Shown piece by piece: positions 34,401-48,531 of a stretch of 64,000 nt of DNA. Position 1 is the stretch's first letter; every line of letters starts with the position of its first letter. The notes beneath the pieces were generated by a model. The model ran no database searches, had not been told where the DNA came from, and saw nothing but the letters and a program-made list of their open reading frames with translations. Source of the DNA: Cricetomys ansorgei (lineage: Eukaryota; Chordata; Mammalia; Rodentia; Nesomyidae). The translations under genes and the position numbers were made by a program. Where the stretch lies: positions 607,501-671,500 of the forward strand of contig JAMJFZ010000597.1 in NCBI GenBank assembly GCA_026225945.1, in the 5' to 3' direction.

Positions 34401-37400
34401 TATGACATCAAAGCAGAATGAGCCCAGAATTGAGACTGGACCCTAGGGATCTGTTCAGAAGCCAATATTTCTGGTTCTGTGATTATGTGACCTCACTACT
34501 AAGGAAATAACGTTTCTATTTTATGTCATACTAGGGATCAATCCTGGGTCCTCATGCATGCTAGACAAGTAATGTGTACCACTGAGCCAAATTTTTAGTC
34601 CTATTTGTACTCTTTATTTTGAGATAGGTATTTACTAAGTTGCCTATGCTGATCTTGAACTCCCACTCTGTAGCCATGCAGGCGTTGAACTAGATATCCT
34701 CTTTCAATCACACATATAGCAGTTAAGATGACTCAGTCCAATATCAAAGCCTATTGCTGATAAGAATTCCAGGAGAGTGGTCTTACAGGGTGATGAACTG
34801 AGAAAATAATCTTCCTGTTACTGCATACGAAGTTATATAACACCGACTGCAGTGATCGCAACTCATTTATCAGAGTCCACTAGACTCTGTATAATAGTTG
34901 ACTATAGCTGACCAACATGCATAATAGACTCACTGCATTTGCTCAGTATGTGACATCTTTGAGTATAGATTAGACAGGCTCTGACAGTGCCACCTGTGTC
35001 CACTCAGGCACTTGATCTACCTCCTGCCAGTGCCCAGTGGTGGCAATGTCCATCACCTGACCCCTTTATTCTGCTTTTTTGTCCCCTGTTGTTTTGCCTT
35101 ACAGGTCCCTGTTAGCCTCTGAAGCTTCTGAGGAGGTCTTCAAGAAGAAAAGTTCTAAGACTTCCATCTTGAGAAGCCAGGTGAAATCCCTTCTGAAGAC
35201 AGACTGGTACCACAAGAAGATCCACTTCCTCTATCTCAATGTGGCTCCTGATCGGTACTTTAAGTAAGAGCCTGGCTCCAGAGAGCTTTCACATCCCACC
35301 AGCCCCCCTCCATGCTACCTTCTGGTTCTTTCTCCATGCTCAGTCCTCTGTCCTGCGTGATGCCCACATGCCTTTCCTATCTCTGTTTCCGGCCTTTTTC
35401 TCTTCTTAGCCTCCTCTCCTTCACTCTCCAGCCACTCTTTGCCTCACTTTGCTTTCGCAACTTTTTGTCTGATTGTGCCCTTCTTACTTTTGCTATTTAT
35501 TCTTTTTTAGAATGAGGAAAGTATTTGTTTATAGCCCCAGAAGCACATTTAATGCTGACCTCATCTAACTGCAGTCCAGGAATCACAGGTTGAAATCTCA
35601 GCACTAGGGAAACATCAGTCTTCCAAAAACATCCTGTTTTTAGGCAGAACTAAAATCTTCTTTCCCTGGACTTATAGACCTCTTGGTGTTTTTGTTTTCT
35701 TTTGTTTGTTTTGTTGTTGTTGTTTTGCCTTTCCTCTGGGACTTTTTTTTTCTGTTCTTGGATGGAACTCAGAGACTCACAAATGCTAGGTGAATGCATT
35801 ACCACTGAGCCACATCCCAGCCCTAAGTTCTTCTTTCCATCCTTCCCTCACTCACATATTTCACAGGCTCTGATAGCCACTATTAAGATCCCCTCCACAC
35901 CCACATATACACACACACTTCAACTGAAATGTTAATGCATCTTAAAAATCAAAGACATATCAGAGTGGAAGGATTTTTTTCTTTTTTTTTTTCTTTTCTC
36001 ATACAATACATTCTGACTACAGTTTCCCCTCCCTCCACTCCTCCTAGCCCACACCCTCACATCCTCTCCCCGGTTCCACTCCCCAGAGCAGTCCCCCCCT
36101 GCCCCCGGTATCAACCAAACATGGCATAACAAGATACAATAAGACTAAGATGCAATAAGATACAATAGGCACAAACCCTTACATTAAGAATAGACACGGC
36201 AACCCAGTAGGAAGAGTCCCAACATCAGGCTAAAGGGTCAGAGGTACACACACTCCCACTGTTAGGAGTCTCATAAAACACCAAGCTCACAACCATAACA
36301 TATATGCAGAGGACCTAGTACAGACCCATGCAGGCCCCATGATTACCTCCTTAGTCTCTGTGAGCCCTATGAGCCCCACTTAGTGGCTTCTGTGGGCTGT
36401 GTTCTCCTGGTGTCCTCAACCCTCAGGTTCTTCCTCTCTTTTGTGGGGTTCCCTGAGCTTTGAGGGGAGGGATCCAATGGAGATCTCCAATTTGTGCTCT
36501 CTCTCCACCTAATGTTTGACTGTGGGACTCTGCATCTGCTCCCATTAGATGCCAGATGGTGACCACTGGGCTAGGTACTGATCTATGAGCATAGCAGAAT
36601 ATCATTAGGAATCATTTCAATGATTTTATTTTATTTTATTTTATTTTATTTTATTTTATTTTATTTTATTTTATTTTATTTTGCCAGTCATATTTGGTTC
36701 TACCCTAGGTCTCTGGGCTATCCAGCCTCTAGTTCCTGGATATCCAGGCAGTGTTGGGCATGAGCTCCCTCCCTCTCATGGTGTGGACATCCCTTCATGA
36801 TAAAACTTTTGTGGAGATTAGGGATACAAGAGGCATACCTAAACATAATAAATGCAATCTACAGCAAGCCTATAACCAACATCAAATTAAATAGAGAAAA
36901 ACTCAAAGCAATTACACTAAAATCAGGAACACAACAAGGCTGTCCACTCTCTCCATATCTATTCAAGTTAGAGCAACAAGACAACTGAAGGCAATCAAGG
37001 AGATACAAATTGGGAAGGAAGATGTCAAAGTATCATTATTTGCAGATGCTATGATAGTATATATAAGTGGTAGTATATATAAGCTCCTCCAGGGAGCTCA
37101 TACAGCTGATAAACACCTACAGTGAAGTAGCTAGACACAAGATTAACTAAAAAAAAAAATCAGTATCCCTTCTATATACAAATTACAAATGGACTGAGAA
37201 GGAAATTGGGGAAACACCACCCTTCACTATAACCACAAATAATATAAAATATCTAGGGGTAATGCTAACCAAGCAAGTGAAAGAGTTGAAGAATGGGAGG
37301 ATTTTTAATCTCAGCTTTTCATAAAAAATATTGCAGCTTACACATGATGGTGTCTTAAATGTTATGAGATGTACTGTATCTGAAGATAAGAACTTGGAGC

Positions 37401-39037
37401 AGGCTAATAGGCTAGATGCCTTTTTCTTTCTTCTCTTCTATTTTTAGCTTAAATTTCTTAATATTTGTTCAATCATTCTAGTTTGAATACTATTCTGATG
37501 TCTTTATTCTCTTTCTACTTTCTTATGCTTCCATTCCTACCTCCTTTTCTCCCTCCATCCTTCTCTGGTCTCCTCAGGGAATGTGCACCTGTGTATATGT
37601 TTTTTGGTTCTTATTGATCAGAGGTGTTTTCTGTTTTTGTTTGCTTGCATGTTTGTTGAAACAGGCCTTACAACCTGATAGTTGTGCCACCAAACAAAGT
37701 GAATCCTGAACACTACGTCTTTTCTTCCTTTGGGGTCCTGCATGTACATCCTGTGGAGGGCAGTGAGACAATGACACTGGGTACTTGGCACCGCAACTCT
37801 GCTGTCTGGCATGAACTCCAGCGCATTCCATTCTTTAAAAATTGCCTCTTACGAAAGGCTTTGACCTGGTAGGTAATGACAGGGCTGGGCTTGGGTGGAG
37901 ATATGGATGACAGAAATATGAGAGCATATTGACCCTCACTTCTAATCTGTAGTTGGAAGAAGAATGTGAGGGTTACTGAGCTGCATCGGATCCAGACTTT
38001 CTTGAAGAATCATCTACTCTTGGCTGTTCCTCACTTTGGGGCTGGGCTGCTCCATATTAGCAGGTGAGGTATTACAAGCACAACTGCCATGGATTTTTAA
38101 ATTTTAAATACTGCATATGGTGGTGCATACTTGTAGCCCCACCTCTCAGAAGGCTGACAGGAAGATCAGGAGTTTGAAGATGACGGATGTTGCATAACAG
38201 ACCCTATCGAATTAATTGGTGTTTTGGGGGGTTTGGTTTTTGTTTTTGTTGTTGGTGTGTATATGTATATATTGCAGTGCTAGGGACTGCTAGTGCCTTC
38301 CACATGCTAGGCTCCACCACTGAGCTACATCTCCGCCTTCAGAACTGTGTCAATAACCACAAAAATTTATTTGGACAAAAGGGAATACCATGTCCATTTA
38401 TAAAAATTTAAGATACAAAAAAAGCACAGAGAAAAAAACTCTCTAATTTTTATCACCCATAAATAACCACTAAGAACATTATATTTTATTTTTCTAGTCC
38501 TTTCTTCTCTCATATGTACAGAATATAATACCTTACATATTGTTATATAACCAGTATCTTCATTGTAATTACACATTCTTCTATACCATCTTAAGTACAA
38601 CACAATTATGTACCAAGCCTGTGGGTCAAACTTGTGCATTTGTATCCAAAATTTTTTTAATCTCCCCTCATTTCTCTCTTAAACACATCCACACTTTTTT
38701 TTTGAAAGGTTATTACTCCTATTTTTATCACTTCCTTGCCTTTCCTTCATGATGCTTCAGGTGTATTCTGTGATAGGAGTTGCAAACTCAAATGCTCAAG
38801 GAGCCTTAATGGAAGATAATTGCAAGAATATAATGATGAGATGGAAGACATTAGGGATCATGAGCACTGTAGCCTGAAGATTGCATCTGTAAAGAGAGTC
38901 ACTTCTTGGTCCCAACTAACTGACATTTTGGAATATAGGTCAAATGTGCTCAGCTTACCTTATTTTTTAGTATTTCTTGGAAATTTAAATTTCATGGTAA
39001 AATTTAATTTTTAAAAAAATTAAATGTAGTATTTTAG

Positions 39038-39070
<33 letters not shown>

Positions 39071-42000
39071 TAGTTCAGAGAACAACTTGTAGGAGTCAGT
39101 TCTTTCCTTCTATCATGTGGCGCCTGGGGACTGAAGTTAGGTCATCAGACTTGGTGGCAAATGCCTTTACTTGCTGGGCCATCTTCCTGCCCTATAAAAT
39201 CTTTAAATTTTAACTGTCGGGCTCAAATTTTAATTAAAAGACTGAACTGGTCAACTCTTAGCAGTACACACTGAAAACTTGCTTTGAATTTATGATCCTC
39301 TTACCTCGGCCTCCCAGTAGCTAGGATTACAGGTCTGTGCCTCGTACCTGGTGATGGTATAAATTGTTAAGGGTTTGAAAGGATTGAAAGGTCTGAATCT
39401 AGATCCTGAAAACTACCAAGGGAATTTACTCTGAGTCTCAAGTTACTGGTCTGCAAATATTCTGCTACACAATGCTAATAATGAGAACTAAATGAGATTA
39501 TGGATACAAATTACCAAGCTGGGCAGTGGTGGCTCATCCCTTTAATCCCAGCACTGCCAGCAGAGGCAGACAGATCTCTGTGATTGGAGGCCAGCTGGGT
39601 CTACAGAGTTCCAGAACTGCCAGAGTTACAACAGAGAAACCCTGTCTTGGAATACCCCCCAAATAACCATATTCGTGCCTTTTAGTGGGTACAGAACAGA
39701 TACCATATATTCACCCTCACCTTAACCATTCTGTTTACTTATTGGGAATTGTTCATATTTTTCAAGGAATCTCAAGAGCTATAGATGGAATTCTGGGAAA
39801 ACAGGGAAGGTAGGGAACAGGAGCAGCTTCCTAAGGGAAGCTGTGGTTTAATAACCTTAGAACCTTTGGTTTTCCTTATTCCCAAGAAGTCTCTATCTTT
39901 GCAGATCTTAGGATTTATCTGAGCCTCTCTTGGAAGAAAGGTCATTAGAAAAATCATCTGTACATTCCATGAGACTTTTCCAAACAATTCCCCATCTCCC
40001 AACTTTCTGATCTTAAGAAGCTGTCACTGTTGTTGGTCACTGGGAGTATTACAGTCTTTGTAAGCATTTGCTCAGTCTGAGTTGAGCTGAGTTGGGAAGA
40101 GTTCAATGTTTTGAAAGGAGGGGTGACTGGGACACCAGCTCTAACTAACTTAACTTGACTCTATCTAACTTGACTCTAGGCTTCTTCAGGAGTTTCGTTC
40201 TGTGTCCTGGCTACCCAAGGGGGCAGATAAGAGTTATGACCTGCTGGACTTACAGAGGATGATATCCAAAGAGACCCACAAGGCTCTACGAATTTTCTGC
40301 CACTTTCTGAATCTCTGTACATATATTGTTCAACTGGTAAGAGGCTCCACTTTACTGTGAGCTTTTTCTCCAACCTGAGTTCTTCAGAGTTTCAGCTATC
40401 TCTTGTTTATGTTACTTCTGGAACCTGCATCCTGCTGTTGGATTAGACACATTTTTCTGCTCAGCAACAATAGTTTCAATTCTGGGATAGATGGATCAAT
40501 AACAATGACCAAAGACTGGGTCTTTAACTTTCCCTAAGGGTTGTTCCTGGCTTAGGAGCAGGGAGGAGAAGGAATGTAACAGTGTCTGTTTTGTCAGGTG
40601 TTTGTGTTAGGGCATTCAGGAAAATAAGAATGGAATCATAAGTGTTCATGCTTCTGGGATTATCTTTGACCCTGTGGCAGGCCTCCATGGCCCATAGATG
40701 CATACAATGATGGAATCTTTTCTAATTATGAGTACTTTGTACCTGAGGTCCACATCCCTGTCTAGTACTCTGGGATGTCTGGTCAGGTTCTTGCCTGTGT
40801 TCTTGTCTATGATCTCTTGTTATGTTTTTGTTTGGTATTTCAACCAAGTGCAGCAATATTATGAGATGGAAACTTTGGAAGGTGATAGGACAATGAAAGC
40901 TCTGCCTCTGCCCCTCCCCCTTTTCCTTCTTTGCCCTTCCACCTTCTGCCTTACCATAGCTTTTCTCTCATCTGGCAGATGTGGAAAGAAGTCTCTTCTC
41001 AGCCTCCACAACTGTGAAAAAATAAATTTCTGCTCATTATAAATTTCTAGTTCCAAGTAATCTGTTAAAGCAGCACAAGTTGGATTAAGACCACACATTA
41101 TGATTGGCATCTGAAGAGTCAGTCTCTAAAATCTGTACCATCCATTAGCTTAGCCATATTTTTTCAGGATCACACTGACTTCATTATTACAGCTTTCTGA
41201 TGAGGCTTTATATCTGGTGTTATGAATCCTACACATTTTCTGCTCTTTAAGATCGTCCTGGCTGTTTTGCTTCTTTGAATTTCCATATCAAGCTTTAAAT
41301 TAGCTGGTTATTTTCTACAAAATAGCCTACTTACTGCACTTGCTTCCCCCTCCCCACCTTTTTTTTTTTTCCTTTTGAAACATGGTCTGTCTATGTAGCC
41401 CTGCCTGTCTAGAAATTCAATATGTAGACCAGGCTGGCCCAAACTCCCAAAGATCCACCTGCCTCTGCCTCCCAAGTGCTGGGATTAAAGGTGTGCACCA
41501 CTATGCCCAACCTTGAACTACTGCTGTCTTAACAGTTTCTTAACCGTGACTGTGGGTATCTTCATGTTTTGCATTCTTACTTTCTCTTATCCAAGATTCT
41601 GTGGATTAGAAGTCTTGAGCATGTTTTATTAGATTTTTCACTAGCTCATTTTCTAATTATTGCTCCACTGCTATTCACTGTGGGTAAAAGATATCAGTGT
41701 GAAAGGAAAAGGAATCTTTTAGGAGATGAGGCAGGATTTTTAGTATTTCAAGATAAGAAAGGGTTCTTCTTCCTGGTGCTGAGAATTGAACCCAGAGACT
41801 TATGTGTGCTAAGGCAAGTGTCCTAAGAGACTATTGAAAATTATAAAACATCAATGCATGTTTCCATATTAAATTGTAAACACTAGAACAAAAACACCAT
41901 TTAAGAAATGAAAAGACAAGCATTAAACATGTAGAGCCACTTTTTCTTCTGCTACATGGAAGAGAATGAAATCATTTCCTACTCACAATCACCTTCAAGA

Positions 42001-45000
42001 GGCAGGGGTGGGAGACATGAACTCAGTAATCCTCACAGCTGGTTACTGAACTGTTCAAGCCAAGCCTTTAATTGTTGTTGAAAAAAATGCATTCTGCTGC
42101 CCATTAAAACACAGCATCATTCTGGGGAAGAGCAGTAGTGGCATTTGCCTTTAATCCCAGCACTCAGGTGACAGGTAGGTCTCTGAGTTTGAGCCAGCCT
42201 GATCTACAGAGAAAGTTCCAGGACAACCAGAGTTACACAGAGAATCCTTGTTTCAAAACAAACAAACAGGCAAACAAAAACCACCAACAACACCAACAAC
42301 AAAAACCCAACCAACCAAACAAACAAAAAACAGCATCATGAAGAGTTAAAATAGTTTTGAAACATTAAAGAAAAAATGTTAACTGTGGGTGTTTTGTGGC
42401 TCTCTCCATTACTCATTTGTTAAGAGGCTTTATTAGGAATGAGTGTTGAGTTACGTTTAACAGGATCCAGATAATTATAACTTCCAAGTTACTGTGCCTG
42501 GTGCTGCTATTTTAAACCTGTATACTGATTATGTTTTTCAACAGTAATTATTATTGTCATTTGTATGGTTTTATGCTGACTAGCAACTGGGGGCCCTTTC
42601 AATAGAAGGCATTATATTCTTTCTCTAAACATTTACAATGGAACTACTCTATATCAGACATTAGGTCAAGCAAGAAAAAAATAAAAGGTATGACAGAGAC
42701 TCCCTCTTCAAGAACCTTGCAGTGGAGGGAATGAGTCTTACAGTGCTCAAGATAATGCTGATGTACTAGACTGAGGGCTATGAAGTGGGAAACACTAAGC
42801 TTTGAGGGTAAAGCTAAAGCATGGAAGATGACACCTTCCAGTTTTGTGGACATGTTTGCTTAGGGCTCAATTGAGTCTTAGAATTCATAGAGAGCAGAAA
42901 TGCAATCTACAGACACAAGTAAGCTCTAATCACAAGCTCAGTGGAGCATGGCGAGGAACAGAAGAGCATCGCAGAAAATTGGGCCCATCTGGTCAAGCAT
43001 CATTTTCTTGCATCTCTCTTATGTTCTTCAACTAGACAAATGCAGAGACTTTAAAACTCTCAGCCTTTGTTAGTTTAGAATCTTCCTAGATCCAAGAAGA
43101 ACCCATAAAGAGACTCTGCACACCAACTTCCCCTCAATTGGAAGTCTGTGTTAGTGCCCATAAATAACTTGTAATAGAATGCGACACTATGTTTCTCAAC
43201 AGGCTTCATCACCCCAAGTCTGCAGTCATTGCTGGCTTTTATCATGCAACCTTTATCTACTCTTTGCCTTATGATACTATGTCCCTATACTCAACATTTT
43301 CTAAATGAGTTCCATCCTGGGGCTTGTTTATCTATTTGTTTACTTATTTATTCATTTTGAGGCATGTCTCATTATAACTCAGGCTGACTTTTAACTCCTG
43401 ATTTTGTTGCCTACATCTTGCAAATGTTAGGATTACAGGTATGTGCCACCAAGGTCAGCTGCCTTATCCTATGGCCTTTTGGCAGGTAGACCTGGCCTAT
43501 CACATTAGCACATGTGCCCTCTGAATTTAATTCCTCTATTTCATATCTTCTCAAGTCATTTAAAAGTGTATGGAGTCAGTCTCTAATAAAAAAAAGAGCC
43601 TTCCACATGCATATCTAGGCTCTAGGTTCCAGACACCAAGACCTCATTGCTTGCAGGGATTAGTGAGTAGCTGCTTTACCTCCAATCCTTCTGTCTCCAG
43701 TGACTTTCCCCTTTCTACCCTGAAAGGTTCACGAAGACACATATCAAATGCAACAGGGCCTGCAGGAGCGAGTGCAAAACTGGAATAGGATTAGGAAAGG
43801 CCAAGGCTCTATATACCTTCAGAGGACACTGTGCAGGCAACTGGAGAAGAAGCAGAAGCAGGCAGAAACATGGTTGCTGAAGCTGGGGAAGTTTGCCCGT
43901 CTGATTGATTACATGGTCTGTCATAACCTTGTTTCCATCTTAGAAGATGAAATAACTTCTTTTGTAACCAACACTCTGCAAGTGAGGTGGTGGGTAGAGG
44001 TGGGAAGGTACTCAAGGATCAGACTTTCAGGGTGGTGGTGGTGGTGGTGGTGGTGGTGGTGGTGGTGTACTTTCATCTGGCCCTACAACCTCTCCTGATC
44101 CTTTTTTTTTACAGGCCCAAAGGCAAAACCCCTTTCTTTTATCAAAGCTGGCCTTTGATGACAATGGCCAGTTGTCTTCTAGGCCCAGTGTTGAAAGTAT
44201 AATCCAGATTCTCACTAATGCCCTGCAGAATATCAAGACCTCTGCCCTAAAGGTTTCTGGATTGGGCAGGGGGTGGGTTCTGGGAATTCCTGGTCCTATC
44301 CTCTATGGCAGTGATTCTCAATCTGTGAGTTGCAACCCCATTAGGGGTCGAAGAACCCTTTCACAGGGTCACTGAAGACCATCTACATATCAGATATTTA
44401 CATTATGATTCATATCAGTAGTAAAACTAGTTATTAAGTAGCAACAAAAATAGTTTTATGGTTAGGGGGTCACCACAATATTGAGAAACTGTAGTAAAGG
44501 GTCGCAGCATCGGGAAGGTTGAGAACCACTGCTATATGGAATCCGAACTTCTCAGTCTACTTAGAATCTCATTGTTTGTCTATTTCTGTTCCTGACATGA
44601 AGGTAGTGCAGTTTCCAGACCTGAGGACCTCTAAAGATTCTGAAGGTATTTAAAGGGGCAGAGACAGGGGTCAGGAAGTCTGAATGGAGGGGGACATGTA
44701 GAGAGCAAATGGCATGGGAAGTGGGTTAGAGGCTCAGACAGAACAGATCAGGCCTTGGATATAACAGGGCAGCTCTATCCTGCGTACTGTACATGCCTGT
44801 TGGGAAGCAGGAGAATCTAGAGGGAGTTATGCTCACTAATTCATGCGCTTATGTACATGTGCTCGATAATTCATGCACTTAAGTAAATATGTGTGATGTG
44901 AGGGTGGGGGGATGATGATTTGACTAGGATGAGTTTGGCAAGTGATGGTAGATGTGGGGGAGAATAAGATTCTGGATACAGTTTGAATATGGAACTTGTG

Positions 45001-48000
45001 ACTGTGTGGTGGTTTGAAGGAGAATGGCTCCTATAGGCTCATATGCTTGAACAGTTGCTCCTCTGTGGTAGAACTATTTGGGAAGGAATGGGCGGTGTGG
45101 CCTTGTTGAAGGAGATATGTCATGGGTCAGGCTTTGGGGCTTCAAAGTCTTCCACCCTTCCCAGTGTGCTCTCTGTCTCCTGCTTGTGGTTTTGAGATGT
45201 GAACTCTCAGCTGGTCCTGCTGACATGCCTTTTTACCAAAAGTACTGACACTGGCAATTAACTGGTTCAAAAATGCTATGGGGAGAAGCCAAGTCCAAGG
45301 ATTATTCTATAAGATGGATATCGGGAACTGGCATATTCAATCAACATACAGCCATTCCTCCTCTTCCTCTGTACTGTTGAGGCTAGAATGCTCCTACATG
45401 CACTTCCTAGTGTCCTTGCAGCTAGACAGCATATGTGATATATGATCCACCAATTAAATCCATTTGAGTGTTCATTTCAGAATCAAACTGGAGAAAAGGT
45501 GGGTTATATATCCTATCTACTCTGTAGATGTTGGTGATGTGCTAATGACACCCCAACTTGCCAATCAGCCAGACTCTAGATATTTGGCCTATGGTATTTT
45601 TGCTTATCAGATCTAATTACTCTGAAACTCCCTTAACAAAGTTGTAATAATTTACCTTCCTACTTGCACTAGACAAATTCTATTCTCAGCATGAGAATTC
45701 TGGCCAATCCTCTCATGAATTTGCTATACTATGTTAATGTTGATGGTATATGTATAGCATCACTCATAAGCAGGGAATTAGAACATGGTATGTGATAAGT
45801 GTGTACATTCAAGGTGGAGAGATTTTTGTGGGGCTATAGTGAGTGCTCATGGACTATTATATCATGTGCTCCATTAGATGATAAAGACCAGGAATTGGCA
45901 GAATTACTGATGCCCAAGTTTCATGTAAAGTCCAGCGATGCTGTTCGCGTCTTCTGTGGCCCAAACGTAGGATTTGTGTGGCCTTGGAGGGCTCATGCAA
46001 TTACTGATGTCCTGGAGGTCCGTGGGCACCGGCTGCGGGGTCAGTATCTGCACCCCAATTATAATTATGTGCAGGAGAGCTTAGACAACAATGCTGGAAT
46101 CCAACAGGCACTGGCTGTACAGCAGACACTCCTGGAGGTGAGAGAAGAGGTTTGAGGAATTGGCTCCTGGCTGCCAGATCCCATCATAGCAATCACCTCT
46201 GCCTTACACCTTATCTGCCCTTAGGACATGCTTCAGGAGGTGCGGAAATTCTGCAATGAACAGCAGTGGGTAGAAGGCATCTATGAGTTCCTGAAAATCT
46301 GGGATTCTCAGAAGCTGGACGACCTGAGAGGCTGTCCCATTAAGGAGTATGTAGTACTGGTAATCCAGCTGAAAGACTGGCATGAACGTGTCTCCAATAT
46401 GCCTATCAAATTGCTGACAAAAGGCAAATTGCTGCTCCTGAGTGGCCATGATATTCAAGCAGAGTTGGGTAAGAGCTTCTTGTCTTCCCTGTGTCTTTCT
46501 TCCTTACATCCATGCACATGAGTTACCTTGGGCTTAGAATATCCTCCAGGGACCTTTGGTTCAGGCCCCTCTTTGGAACTTTGGAGCCTCCCAAAGCTCT
46601 AGCTCCCAACCCCTTCTCTTTGTCATCAAAGGTATGGTCACAGAGACAGCCTCTGGCTTCAGTCATTCCCTATGTTCATTAGGAATCATGCTCCAGTTGA
46701 TGAAAACATTTCAATTCTTGTAAACAAAGGTTGAATCAAATATGATTAAGAAACTTAGCCTGTGTTTGTTTTCTTCATAGAGAGTCTTGAGAACCTAGGG
46801 TGCCTCTTTCTTGAATGTAGCGGTGTCAAAATTTCTACCACCATTTGAATGTGTGAAAAATTACTCTCTTTGTTCTTGCTTCATTCAGTCTTACCTCTGT
46901 GGGTAGTGGCATAAAAGCTCACTCTTTCTCCCTTAACAAGGGCTCTTCTCATCTAAAGCAGCCACTCTAGTCCAGTTCTGTTTATTTTGAATATTTGGCC
47001 CAATTCAGAACTCTTAGCACCATTGATTTTTATTCTCAACTATTCTCTGCTCCATTTTGCTTCCACAGATACCTTAGCACTTGGTCAGCCCACTGGGTTG
47101 TACAGTGTCTGCACAGAATGTAAAACCCTCTCTCCTGTTCTTAACCTCTTGACATTGATTGTTCTCATGCTGCTGTGTCTCAGGCTAGAGTAGGTGGGGT
47201 GTGTTCTGTGCCCATTTTTTTTCCTTTTTTTATGTAAACATATTTGTGTGTGTGTGCGTGCACACAGGTGCCAGTGGAGGCTAGAAGAGGGCATTGGATC
47301 CCCTGGAGCTGGAGTCATGTACAACATGGAAGCTGGGAATCAAATGTTAGTCCTCCACAAGAACAATACATGCTCTTATCCTTTGAGCCATCTCTCCAGC
47401 CCCCCACTGCTGTAGCTGCACACTGCTGTAGCAGCTCACCAAAGAAGATATGGAGGCATTCTCATAGGTACAAACCCTTCCAGACCTCAGCAGAGGGAAC
47501 CACCATCATGGCAGGCACCATACTGGGCAGTGGAGCCCCAAGCATCTGAGCTCAGGTGTTTTTATTGATCCAGGTGTTCTACTGATAGGACGTGTGGATC
47601 ATTAGCAATCAAAAATTCCCCCACATAACTCCAACACCTGCAAACAATACAAAATGCCAAGGCTTAGGCAGCCCTTTCCCCAGCCGTGCACAAAACAATT
47701 ACTTTATACATAACTATACATAACTTCTATAACACCTTACCCTTTCTGAGTCAGCACTACCATGGCTTTTGCTGTGGCAGATCTTTGCGGGGGCGGGGGT
47801 GTTAATGAATTCCTCTTCTTGTTTCTTAGGCTTATCACTTGTCTTAGGCTGACTACTCACATATTTGTTTGCTTTTTGTTTTTGTTTTTGTTTTCTACCT
47901 TACGATACCTTACTCCCAACACAGAAACTGCATCCAGACCCAGCGAGATCAATGTTCTGCTGTCTTTGGTATCTCCTGACATTTGGAACCAGCGGGACTT

Positions 48001-48481
48001 GTAAATACTGGATTTGGCTCCTTTCTGCCTCAACACAGTACACTACGATTTTTACTATGCAGTGACTGCTTACTATCAGCACAGGGAACCATTTAATGAG
48101 GCTTCTTCCCAAAGTTCCATATAAAAAGTGGGGCTTACAAGCACTCTATTCTGTTTTCTCTTCAACCCATCTTACTTTTCTACCTCTTGTCACTTCTTAC
48201 CCTACTAGGTCAAGGCCAGTTATTGGCATCACTGGGTGTCTGAAAAGTCTGGCTTACAAACTCTTTTGTCATCTCTCCTTTTCTTTTTTCCTTCCTGTGG
48301 GAAGGATGGCACATGGTATCATGTGCTAGCTCAGGGCCTACATTAAGCTTTAGAGAGACTTATGATGAGGCAAATTAGGAAGTCACTGGCTTGTTTCCTT
48401 AGGAAATGTAGAGGTTGTTTTGATCCCCACACAGGCCCAATCATAGTACCTATTGTCAAGACTAAATATTGGACTCATGAA

Positions 48482-48531
<50 letters not shown>

